A DNA stretch of 39,723 nucleotides from Planctomycetota bacterium (GTDB lineage Bacteria; Planctomycetota; UBA1135; GCA-002686595), in assembly GCA_029259605.1 (NCBI GenBank), contig JAJDEV010000121.1:1-39723 (forward strand), written 5' to 3'. The notes beneath the pieces were generated by a model. That model saw only the letters and a program-made list of their open reading frames with translations. It made no database searches and was not told the origin of the DNA. Of the stretch, positions 27,166-34,607 are shown piece after piece; within the stretch, counting starts at the first letter, position 1, and each line of letters begins with the position of its first letter. The translations under genes and the position numbers were made by a program.

Positions 27166-28375
27166 ACGAAGCCGGCTCGACGATCAGCTTGCGCACGGTC
27201 CGCACCTCGTTCTCGATGCGTAGGCCGACCGTCGCGAGCGCATCGTCGATCGACTTGCGCGAACCCGGGGTCCAACGCAGCGACATGTCGAAGCGTCCCT
27301 CGAGTCCCGTATCGTTCTGGACCGACGCGCGCCCGACCATTCCGCTCAACATCATCGCGAACTGATCCATCGACACGCCGACGACGACGGCCCCGTTGCC
27401 GCCGACTCGAGACTGTCCGGCCGTCGCCGTCGATGTCGCCGGGAGCGGCCCCGATCCGGTCTGCCGCAGCATGAGCACATTGCCCTCCACGTTCTCCCAG
27501 CGCGTTTGGAGGTCGAAGACCGAGGTGAGCGTTGCGCGCAGCAGGCTTCGTGCGAGCTGGTCGTCCCCGCGCGGCGCGAAGACCGACACCTTGTAGAGTT
27601 CTTCGCGTTCGGGCGCGTTCCAGACGAGGTTGTGGCTCTCGACTTCGAACGCGATCTGGAAGAGCGTCTGCGGAAAGAGGCCGTCGCCGACGATGTGTCC
27701 CGAGCCGGGCGCGGAGGTGTGCGCGCCGGACTCGGACTCGGAGCGCTTGAGCACGACCTGCGCGAACGCTGGAGTCAGGTCGCCCGCTCCGACGCGATCC
27801 CACTCGAGGTCCGCCGTCCGGTTCGTGGCGAGCGGCAGGTCGATCGGGTTCCCGTCGAGCAGATCCTCGATGACGCGTGCGGTGACCGATTCGGGACGGG
27901 TGATGGCGGCGACCTTGCCGTCGAGATCGACGAGGACGACGAACGGGACGATGCGGACGCCGTACGCGTCGAACGTGGCGCCGTCCGAGTCCAAGCCGAT
28001 CCACGCGTTCAACGGATAGCGCGCGACCACGGCGCGCACCTCGTCGTCGGGTTCGTTCGCGATCGAGAGGAAGCGCACCGGGTCGTTGGCGAAGCGTTCC
28101 GCGAGCTCATTCGTGTGGGGGAAGGCGGCAACGCACGATCCACACCACGTGGCCCAGAACTCGAGCACGACGACCTGGTCGCGCAGCGATTCCCAGGTCG
28201 GGACGCCTTCGCTGCGCGCCTCGAGGGCCGAGCCTTCGAGGAGCGCGCGCAACACGAGGGGCGGCGGCGCCGCGCCGATCGAGAGCCGCGTGTCCTCACG
28301 GACGAACGCCTCGGGGAGTGTCGTCGTGGAGGCGAGGAGGAGCAAGGTGAGTCCGGCGCGCGCAAGTGTCTGCAT
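27161..28375 (-). CDS. TlpA-like thioredoxin with C-terminal DUF3738
   Basis: This 404-residue exported protein has a signal peptide (residues 1-23). Residues 32-175 are a TlpA/ResA-type thioredoxin domain with the redox pair Cys78-Cys81 in FWATWCGSC and the cis-Pro segment VRIVPFVVLVD. Residues 185-404 match DUF3738, a domain of exported proteins in soil Acidobacteria and planctomycetes: the pattern ARSLLRATLTSVFDLQTRWE, then LYKVSVF and a final IVEPAS. It probably reduces disulfides in the periplasm or outside the cell for an unknown partner. The stop codon TAA (complement of 27161-27163) lies inside the terminal repeat of copy C, so this repeat end fixes the C-terminus. Confidence 0.9.
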   Translation of the reverse strand: MQTLARAGLTLLLLASTTTLPEAFVREDTRLSIGAAPPPLVLRALLEGSALEARSEGVPTWESLRDQVVVLEFWATWCGSCVAAFPHTNELAERFANDPVRFLSIANEPDDEVRAVVARYPLNAWIGLDSDGATFDAYGVRIVPFVVLVDLDGKVAAITRPESVTARVIEDLLDGNPIDLPLATNRTADLEWDRVGAGDLTPAFAQVVLKRSESESGAHTSAPGSGHIVGDGLFPQTLFQIAFEVESHNLVWNAPEREELYKVSVFAPRGDDQLARSLLRATLTSVFDLQTRWENVEGNVLMLRQTGSGPLPATSTATAGQSRVGGNGAVVVGVSMDQFAMMLSGMVGRASVQNDTGLEGRFDMSLRWTPGSRKSIDDALATVGLRIENEVRTVRKLIVEPASS

Positions 28376-28458
28376 GTCGATGCCTGGTTGCGTTTCTATC
28401 GAAGTCGTCCCGTTCGGTCAGCGCGCTGCGCACAGGTTCGAACTCGGTGACGCCCGCT

Positions 28459-28469
28459 TACTAGTAGCA
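28459..28469 (+). promoter_or_regulatory. CTAGTAGCA motif, site 1
   Basis: TACTAGTAGCA lies in the 164-bp gap between the divergent TlpA-DUF3738 and acetyltransferase genes, about 70 bp before the latter. The 9-mer CTAGTAGCA recurs at 34507-34515 and, inverted, at 30835-30843. The palindrome TGCTACTAGTAGCA would be the full form, and this copy fits 11 of its 14 bases. It is a candidate operator or promoter element. Confidence 0.45.
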
Positions 28470-28539
28470 AACAGAACAAGCGTTGTGGGAGGCCGCATCA
28501 GCGTCGCGAAGGACCGCGACGTGTGGTACGAACGAAGAC

Positions 28540-29742
28540 ATGGAGTACGGTGTGATGAACGACGCTCGCGAGCGGGCGGAACTGCGGACGATCCTGCTCG
28601 AGAGCTTCGGCGCGAACGACGCGCCGACCGTCGCCGACGAGTGGATCGATCGCATGGGGATCGAGAACGTGCGCGTGGTGCGGGACGGCGCGACCGTCGT
28701 CGCGGGGCTCGCGCTCCTTCCGATGGCGCAGTTCTTCGGCGGAGTTCCGGTGCGCTCGAGCGGCATCCATGCGGTCGCGATCGATCCCGGATATCGCGGT
28801 CGCGGCGTGGCCCGCGAGCTCATGCGCAACGCTCTGGCCGAGAGCCGCGCGTCGGGTGCGCCGCTCTCGACGCTCTTCGCTTCGACCTACGCGCTCTACC
28901 GGTCCGTGGGCTATGAGCGCGCCGGGGCGACGTTTCGCGCGAGCGTCGACCTCGCACGGATCGGATCGTCACGCACCGCCGCGCGCCACCTGAGCGTGAG
29001 ACGCGAAGCCGAGGGCGATCAGGCGCAGATCACCGAGCTCTACCGCGAGCAGGCGCACGCACGGAACGGGTTCCTCGAGCGCGGCGCGTTCGCCTGGGAT
29101 CGAATCACGCGCCCCGCGCGTATCCAAGCGTTGCACTCGTGGGTCGTCGTACGGGATCGAGCGATCGTCGGCAGCGTCCGCTGGTACCACGGCCCTTCGC
29201 CGTCCAAGGGGAAGCCCGCGGGGAGCTACTACGACCTGGAGATCATCGACCTCGTTGCCGCCGACGCGGAAGTCGTGGCGCGCATCCTCACGCTGGTCGC
29301 GGACCACGGTTCGCTCGGTGGGCGCGCGCATTGGACCTCCGGCCCGGACGATCCGTTCCTGCTCGCGCTCCCCGATCGTTGGTTCGAGCTCGCGCTCGTG
29401 GACTGCTGGATGCTACGCCTCGTCGATGTCGAGGGAGCGCTGCTGGCTCGCGGCTGGCCGAAGGCCGTTTCGGGCCGCCTCCACTTGTCCGTGAGCGATG
29501 ACGTGTTGCCGCAGAACGCGAAGGCCTTCGTGCTCGAACTCGCGGGCGGGAAGGCGAGCATCGAGCCGGGGGGCGACGGGAGCCTGAAGCTCACGAGTCG
29601 CGCTCTGGCCGGACTGTACTCCGGCTATCTGTCACCGACCGCACTCCACGCCTGCGGTTGGCTCGACGGGTCGCTCGACCAGCGCGAACTCGCCGCCGCC
29701 TGCTTCGCCGGCCCGCTGCCCTGGTTTCGCGATCGTTTCTGA
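28540..29742 (+). CDS. eis-like: Eis-like GNAT N-acetyltransferase
   Basis: This 400-residue protein has the length of the Eis family. Residues 5-150 are a GNAT domain with the acetyl-CoA loop VAIDPGYRGRGVARELM and the active-site stretch ALYRSVGYERAG. Residues 150-290 are a second GNAT-like half, and residues 300-400 are an SCP2-like sterol-carrier domain. The chain ends in Phe (WFRDRF); in Eis the C-terminal carboxylate of such a Phe is the catalytic base. Eis enzymes acetylate amines, including aminoglycosides, but the substrate here is unknown. ATG 28540 is the first good start. ATG 28555 has a better placed GGAG and may be the real one. CTAGTAGCA site 1 lies upstream. Confidence 0.9.
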   Translation: MEYGVMNDARERAELRTILLESFGANDAPTVADEWIDRMGIENVRVVRDGATVVAGLALLPMAQFFGGVPVRSSGIHAVAIDPGYRGRGVARELMRNALAESRASGAPLSTLFASTYALYRSVGYERAGATFRASVDLARIGSSRTAARHLSVRREAEGDQAQITELYREQAHARNGFLERGAFAWDRITRPARIQALHSWVVVRDRAIVGSVRWYHGPSPSKGKPAGSYYDLEIIDLVAADAEVVARILTLVADHGSLGGRAHWTSGPDDPFLLALPDRWFELALVDCWMLRLVDVEGALLARGWPKAVSGRLHLSVSDDVLPQNAKAFVLELAGGKASIEPGGDGSLKLTSRALAGLYSGYLSPTALHACGWLDGSLDQRELAAACFAGPLPWFRDRF

Positions 29743-29878
29743 ACGCGCGCTGGCACTCGAGGCTCGCGGCGCTTCTCCAGTTCTCTCGACTCGCGGTTGA
29801 TCCACCTCCGCGGTCGCTGAGAATGAGCGCCGACGCGCGAAGCGTGACGCACGATCCTCGAACGCAACGGAGCGACAA

Positions 29879-30751
29879 GTGGCGGCAAGAAGCAACTGGA
29901 AGACGACCAAGGGTGTCCCCGCACTGACCGACCTCGGGATGACGACGCTGGAGGCGACGCTCTACTGCGAACTCGTGGAGGGTGGTCCGACGACGGGGTA
30001 CGGGCTCTCGAAGGCGATCAACAAGCCCGTCGCCAACGTCTACAAGGCGCTCTACACGCTCGAGCAGAAGGGGGCCATCCTCGTCGAGGAGGGCGAGACC
30101 CGAACGTGCACGGCCGTGGCGCCGAAGGAGTGGCTCGCGCGCCTCGACCGCGAGTTCAAAGAGCGGCGCAAGCTCGCGAGCGCCGCGCTCTCGAGGGCCA
30201 AGCCTTCGGCCGAGGACGAGAACGTGTACCGACTCTCGAGCGCCCCGCAGGTCGTCGAGCGCGCGTTGACGATGATCCGCGGCGCACGCAAGCACTTGAT
30301 CATCGACGCGTTCCCCGCGCCCCTCGAGCGCATCCGTACGGCGATCGAAACCGCGGCCGGTCGCGGTGTCGCCGTGCTCGTCGAGGCCTATGAACCGGTC
30401 GAGATCGCGGGGTGCGAGATCGTGCTCCACCCGGGGCGCAAGGACATCCTGCCGAACTGGCCCGGCGACGCGCTGATGGTGAGCTCGGACGGACTGGAGT
30501 TTCTCCAGGCGCTGTTCGATGCGAGCGGCGACGGTGTCGTTCGCGCGACCTGGACCGCCAACGTCTTCCTCGCGTGCCAGTCGCACATCGCCGGAGTGAA
30601 CAACGTCGTGCTCTCGGGCCTCATGAACCAGCTCGCAGGCGGCGCCAGCGCACCCACCCTGAAGCGCGCCGTGAAGCGCTTCGACGGCTTCCGGCTCCGG
30701 CACGTTCGCGGCTTCGCCAAGCTCCAGAAGTTCGCGGGCACGCCGAAATAG
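29879..30751 (+). CDS. TrmB-like transcriptional regulator
   Basis: This 290-residue protein starts at GTG 29879, with CGGAGCG about 6 bases before it. Residues 15-85 are a winged helix-turn-helix (LTDLGMTTLEATLYCELVEG, then GYGLSKAINKPVANVYKALY), the TrmB pattern. A basic helical linker follows. Residues 118-250 are a PLD-like regulatory domain (ARKHLIIDAFPAPLERIRTAI, then ALMVSSDGLEFLQALF), as in TrmB proteins of archaea and bacteria, where it binds sugars or other small effectors. The targets are unknown. CTAGTAGCA sites lie upstream of the acetyltransferase gene, just downstream of this gene, and further on at 34507, so local regulation is plausible. The 136-bp leader contains no such site. 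Confidence 0.88.
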   Translation: MAARSNWKTTKGVPALTDLGMTTLEATLYCELVEGGPTTGYGLSKAINKPVANVYKALYTLEQKGAILVEEGETRTCTAVAPKEWLARLDREFKERRKLASAALSRAKPSAEDENVYRLSSAPQVVERALTMIRGARKHLIIDAFPAPLERIRTAIETAAGRGVAVLVEAYEPVEIAGCEIVLHPGRKDILPNWPGDALMVSSDGLEFLQALFDASGDGVVRATWTANVFLACQSHIAGVNNVVLSGLMNQLAGGASAPTLKRAVKRFDGFRLRHVRGFAKLQKFAGTPK

Positions 30752-30822
30752 GGGGCGTGCGTCTGCGGCGCCGCGGCGCTCGCAATGTAACGAGTGTTCC
30801 GAATCGCCGCCTGCGTGTAGCG

Positions 30823-30841
30823 AGTAGCTTCCCATGCTACT
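30823..30841 (+). promoter_or_regulatory. Inverted repeat AGTAGC-N7-GCTACT
   Basis: AGTAGC (30823-30828) and GCTACT (30836-30841) form an inverted repeat around 7 bases. The right half is also the start of CTAGTAGCA site 2. A further GTAGCGAGTAGC lies immediately upstream (30817-30828), so the TAGC unit occurs three times within 25 bp. This looks like a compound protein-binding site. Confidence 0.4.
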
Positions 30842-30844
30842 AGT
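30835..30844 (-). promoter_or_regulatory. CTAGTAGCA motif, site 2
   Basis: TGCTACTAGT is read on the plus strand; its complement contains CTAGTAGCATG, identical over 11 bases to site 3. It lies about 62 bp before the DUF3500/DJ-1 gene and 83 bp after the TrmB-like regulator gene, so it may control the unit that starts at 30907. Confidence 0.45.
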
Positions 30845-30906
30845 GTCGAAACTCGACGGCAGCCAACGCGCGATCCTGCGCTCGCACTGCCTCGTCGAGA
30901 CTCCGC

Positions 30907-33234
30907 ATGCTCCTGGCAGCCATTCTCTGCGCGTACGTGTCCCCGTCGCCCGGGCAGCTCGCAGGCGAAGCGCGACACGCGCGCCCCGCCCGAGCGGTCG
31001 ACGCGGTGCTCGCCGCGCTCGACGAGGGGCAGCGCGACCGCGTACGCCTGCGCTTCTCGGACCCGACCCGGCGCCGCTGGAGCCGCGGGCCGCAGGCGCG
31101 CAGCGGCGTGGCGTTGTACGAGATGAGCGACGACGCGCGCGACGGAATCGACGCGCTGCTGGCCTCCGTCTTGAGTCACCGCGGTCGCGAGCGTGTGCGC
31201 ACCGTCATGCGGGAGCAGAACGTCCTGGGCGAGCATGAGGAGGGCCTGGGCGAGGGCTACTACTGGTTCGCGCTCTTCGGTGATCCGGACGGCGATCAGC
31301 GCTGGAGTTGGCGGCTCGGCGGGCATCACGTGTCGATGCAGTTCACCTACGACGGCGCGCGACTCGTGTCCGCGACTCCGTTCTCGCTATGCACGAACTC
31401 GCTGTTCGATGCGCGGAAGGAAGACGTCGGAGGGAAGCTCAATGTGATCGAAGCCAGGGGCCGGCTCGCGCGCGAGTTGGCGGCCCGGCTCGACACCGAC
31501 GGGACGGCTGCTGCCTACATCGGAACGACGGGAAACGACGTCTTGCCGCTGTCGGAGGTGCGCGACTTCGTCCTCGGGACTCCCGATGGCGCGAGCGGCG
31601 GCGGCATGGGAACGTGGGCCGCGGCGACGCTTGACGAGCTCGTGGACGACTACTTCGCGGACTACTCCGAGGATGTCCGGCGCGCCCTCGGTCTCTTCGC
31701 CGACGCGGTCGGACCGATGGCCTTCGCTTGGATGGGACCGTCGAGCGATCCGGCGCACCTGCGCGGCTATCGAATCCAGGGCGCGGACTTCGTCGCCGAA
31801 TGGAACGGAGGGCGCGGTCACGACCATTCCGTCGTGCGCTGGGACGACGACTACGGCGTGGCCCCCGCTGCACCGGCCGCGCGTGTCGCGCAGGGCGACG
31901 AACCGCGTTCCTCGAGGAGCGTCGGGATTCTCGTCTACGACGGGGCGGAGCTCCTCGATTTCGCCGGGCCGGCCGAGGTCTTCTCTCACGCGGGCGCGAT
32001 GCTGCGGACCGACGGCGAGCCCGCGCTCGACGTCTTCACGATCGCGCCCGACGCCGGTGTCGTGCGCACGCAGAACGGAGTGGAGGTCGTGCCGAGGTAC
32101 TCGCTCGCGAAGTGCCCTCCGCTCGACGTGCTCGTCGTTCCCGGAGGCGTGCTCGCCTCCGTATTGCACGACGCGGAGACAGTGCGACTGCTCCGGCATC
32201 TCGCGTCGCGCGCGGAGCTCCGCATCTCCGTCTGCAGCGGCGCGACGATCTACGGGCGCATGGGACTGCTCGATGGGCGGACCGCGACGACCCACACCAG
32301 CCAGCTCACGGGATTCGCGCGCGAGTTCCCGACGACGACCGTGCTCGAGCGTCGCTTCGTCGACGACGGCGACCTCGTGACCTGCGCCGGTGTGTCGGCG
32401 GGAATCGACGGCGCCTTGCACGTGGTCGAGCGACTCCTCGGTCCCGACGTGGCGTCGCACACGGCGGGCTTCATGGAGTACGAGTGGAGTCCCGCCGGGC
32501 AGACAGTGCCGCCTTCACACCGCGCGCAATCCCACGCGACTTCGCTCACACCTCCCACGTCGCGGGCCGAGAGCCTGTACCTCGGCGCCATCGAGAAGAT
32601 CTACGAGCGCGGCGGGCCGGTGGAGGCCGTGCGGTGGCTGCAGGGCGCGTTCGACGCCGGGCTCGACGAACCGAATCGCGTTCTCGGCGACCGACGGCTC
32701 GCTCCGATCCTCGCGAACCCCGAGAGCCGCGCGGCGCTCTCGACGCTTCTCGCGGAACGCTCCACGGCCTCGGACGTCACGATGGTCCCGACCAACGAGA
32801 TCGACGGACGCATCGTCGTTCGAGGACGCGTTGTCGATCGCGCCGGGCATCCGATCACGGGAGCGGCGGTCCACGTGCGACAGGCGGATGCCGGCGCCGA
32901 CCTGACGTCGATCCGCAATCCGGCGCGGTTCGCACATCTCCGCACCGACGCGTACGGCGAGTTCGCGGTCACGACGACGCGGTCCGGTCCGTCGCTCGGA
33001 ACGCCGAACGTCATCGCCGTCCTTCGCGTTCAGGTACGCGCCGCGAACTGCCTGACGTTCGACGAGGTGATCTGCCTCGGAGACGCGCGTGCGCTCGGCG
33101 AGGCCGTCCGCGAGCAGGTTGGGCGCGTCGCGCCGCTCGACGTCGACGACGGCGGCGCGTCGGCGGCGTTCCTGTTCCTCGAGCTGGAGGCGGCGACGCC
33201 CGATCCGCTGCGCGCCGGCGGCAAGACGCAATGA
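30907..33234 (+). CDS. Multidomain exported protein: DUF3500 + DJ-1/PfpI + dioxygenase-like barrel
   Basis: This 775-residue protein has a short signal-like N-terminus (MLLAAILCAYVSPSPGQ). Residues 25-325 are DUF3500 (YYWFALFGDPDGDQRWSWRL, then GGHHVSMQFTY). Residues 338-535 are a DJ-1/PfpI domain of the GlxA/isonitrile-hydratase type: ILVYDGAELLDFAGPAEVF, then VCSGATIYGRMGLLDGR with the nucleophile Cys443, then CAGVSAGIDGALHVVERLLG. Residues 550-630 are helical. Residues 640-770 are a beta-barrel like intradiol dioxygenases or carboxypeptidase regulatory domains (RGRVVDRAGHPITGAAVHVR, then RTDAYGEF); I do not see the Tyr/His iron ligands. The joint function is unknown. It overlaps the FMN oxidase gene by ATGA. 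Confidence 0.85.
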   Translation: MLLAAILCAYVSPSPGQLAGEARHARPARAVDAVLAALDEGQRDRVRLRFSDPTRRRWSRGPQARSGVALYEMSDDARDGIDALLASVLSHRGRERVRTVMREQNVLGEHEEGLGEGYYWFALFGDPDGDQRWSWRLGGHHVSMQFTYDGARLVSATPFSLCTNSLFDARKEDVGGKLNVIEARGRLARELAARLDTDGTAAAYIGTTGNDVLPLSEVRDFVLGTPDGASGGGMGTWAAATLDELVDDYFADYSEDVRRALGLFADAVGPMAFAWMGPSSDPAHLRGYRIQGADFVAEWNGGRGHDHSVVRWDDDYGVAPAAPAARVAQGDEPRSSRSVGILVYDGAELLDFAGPAEVFSHAGAMLRTDGEPALDVFTIAPDAGVVRTQNGVEVVPRYSLAKCPPLDVLVVPGGVLASVLHDAETVRLLRHLASRAELRISVCSGATIYGRMGLLDGRTATTHTSQLTGFAREFPTTTVLERRFVDDGDLVTCAGVSAGIDGALHVVERLLGPDVASHTAGFMEYEWSPAGQTVPPSHRAQSHATSLTPPTSRAESLYLGAIEKIYERGGPVEAVRWLQGAFDAGLDEPNRVLGDRRLAPILANPESRAALSTLLAERSTASDVTMVPTNEIDGRIVVRGRVVDRAGHPITGAAVHVRQADAGADLTSIRNPARFAHLRTDAYGEFAVTTTRSGPSLGTPNVIAVLRVQVRAANCLTFDEVICLGDARALGEAVREQVGRVAPLDVDDGGASAAFLFLELEAATPDPLRAGGKTQ

Positions 33235-34451
33235 AGGCTTCTCGACCGTTGCACGGCGAGGTCCTGCGCGCGCGCCGCTCGTTCCTGCGCTTCTGCGCCG
33301 GATCGCCAGTCGTCGCGGGGCTCGTCGGCGCTTCCGCGCGCGCCGGTGACGACCGAGGGTTCGACGCGTCGCTGCTCCGCGATCCGTCGGGCGTGCTGAA
33401 CCTCGCGGAGATGCGCGACGTCGCCGAGCGCCGCGTTCGGCCGGCTCCGTGGGCGTGGGTCTCGACCGGTTCGGACGACGAGCGGACGCTCGAGGCGAAC
33501 CGCACGATCTTCGGCGATCTCCAGCTGCGCACGCGTCGGTTGATCGACGTGCGCCACATCGACACGACGGTCGAGCTCTTCGGCGAACGCTACGCCTCCC
33601 CCATCGGACTCGCGCCCGTCGGGCTGCAGAACCTCTTCCACGCAGACGCCGAGCCGGGCATTGCACGCGCCGCGGCCGCGCACTCCGCGCTCATGATCGC
33701 GGGGCACATGTCGAGCGCGTCCTACACCGAGCTCGCGTCGATCGGCCCGCGCGCGCCGTGGCTCCAGCTCTACGCCCGTTGGCCGCGGCCGTACCTGAGG
33801 GCGCTGCTCGACGAAGTCGCCGGCGCCGGATGTGGAGTTGTCGCGCTCACGGTCGACACGCCCGTGGGCGGGAACCGCGAGACCGTCGCGCGTCACATCG
33901 AACGCATGGTCGAGGACGGGCCGCTGGTCTTCGGCAACTTCCCGCCGGGGCTCGAGCCCCTGGCCGAGACGAACGTCGGCATGAGCTGGGAGTTCGTCCG
34001 CTGGCTGCGCGCGAACACGTCCATGAAGCTGCTGCTCAAGGGCATCGTCGATCCGGAGGACGCGCGCATCGCGGTCGAGCACGGCGTCGACGGGTTGGTC
34101 GTTTCGAATCACGGAGGACGACAAGAGGAGAGTGGTCGTAGCGCGTTGGAGAGCCTGGTCGCCGTCGCGTCCGCCGTCCCCACAAGCTTTCCGCTCGTGG
34201 TGGACGGCGGTTTTCGGCGCGGCACCGACGTCTTCAAGGCGTTGGCGCTGGGTGCGCGGTTGGTCTGCGTCGGAAGGCCGCAGATCTGGGGCCTCGGGGC
34301 GTTCGGTCAGGCCGGCGTCGAGCGCGTGCTCGAGGTCCTGCGGCTCGAGCTCGAGCGGACGATGCGCTTCGCGGGCGCGCTGAGTCTCGCCGACATCGGG
34401 CCGAGTTCGATCCTCGCGGTTCGAGGTGCGCGCTTCGACGGCGTGCTCTGA
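33231..34451 (+). CDS. lldD-like: Tat-exported FMN-dependent alpha-hydroxy-acid oxidase
   Basis: This 406-residue protein is translated from ATG overlapping the previous stop. The N-terminus has a twin-arginine motif (ARRSFLRF, about residues 15-22) followed by a hydrophobic stretch. This suggests export with bound FMN, which is unusual for this mostly cytoplasmic or inner-membrane family. The TIM barrel shows SPIGLAPVGLQNLFH, the LLKGI strand, the catalytic His294 in SNHGGRQ, and the phosphate-binding VVDGGFRRGTDVFKALALGA. Related enzymes oxidise L-lactate, glycolate or mandelate. The usual Asp after SNHGGRQ is replaced (QEE instead of QLD). It probably works with the DUF3500/DJ-1 protein encoded upstream. 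Confidence 0.92.
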   Translation: MKASRPLHGEVLRARRSFLRFCAGSPVVAGLVGASARAGDDRGFDASLLRDPSGVLNLAEMRDVAERRVRPAPWAWVSTGSDDERTLEANRTIFGDLQLRTRRLIDVRHIDTTVELFGERYASPIGLAPVGLQNLFHADAEPGIARAAAAHSALMIAGHMSSASYTELASIGPRAPWLQLYARWPRPYLRALLDEVAGAGCGVVALTVDTPVGGNRETVARHIERMVEDGPLVFGNFPPGLEPLAETNVGMSWEFVRWLRANTSMKLLLKGIVDPEDARIAVEHGVDGLVVSNHGGRQEESGRSALESLVAVASAVPTSFPLVVDGGFRRGTDVFKALALGARLVCVGRPQIWGLGAFGQAGVERVLEVLRLELERTMRFAGALSLADIGPSSILAVRGARFDGVL

Positions 34452-34506
34452 GCACGGCGGATTCGAAGCGCGGTCGTAAGAGGTCCGTCTCGCACCTCAC
34501 GTCACG

Positions 34507-34515
34507 CTAGTAGCA
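34507..34515 (+). promoter_or_regulatory. CTAGTAGCA motif, site 3
   Basis: CTAGTAGCATG lies in the 156-bp gap before the PQQ-propeller gene, about 93 bp upstream of its start. It shares 11 bases with the complement of site 2. A TACTGC follows (34522-34527) and might be a weak -10 box. Confidence 0.42.
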
Positions 34516-34607
34516 TGCGATACTGCTCCGGCGAGTCGTGAGGCAAGATCACGCTCCAACGGACACGCCCCCCGCCCCACCCACGCCTTCGTACTCGAGG
34601 TCCTCCC

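Noticed and set aside
28540-29742. Aminoglycoside resistance gene
   Set aside because: The family is Eis-like, but Eis homologues acetylate many amines. The sequence does not show the substrate, so I annotate only the family.
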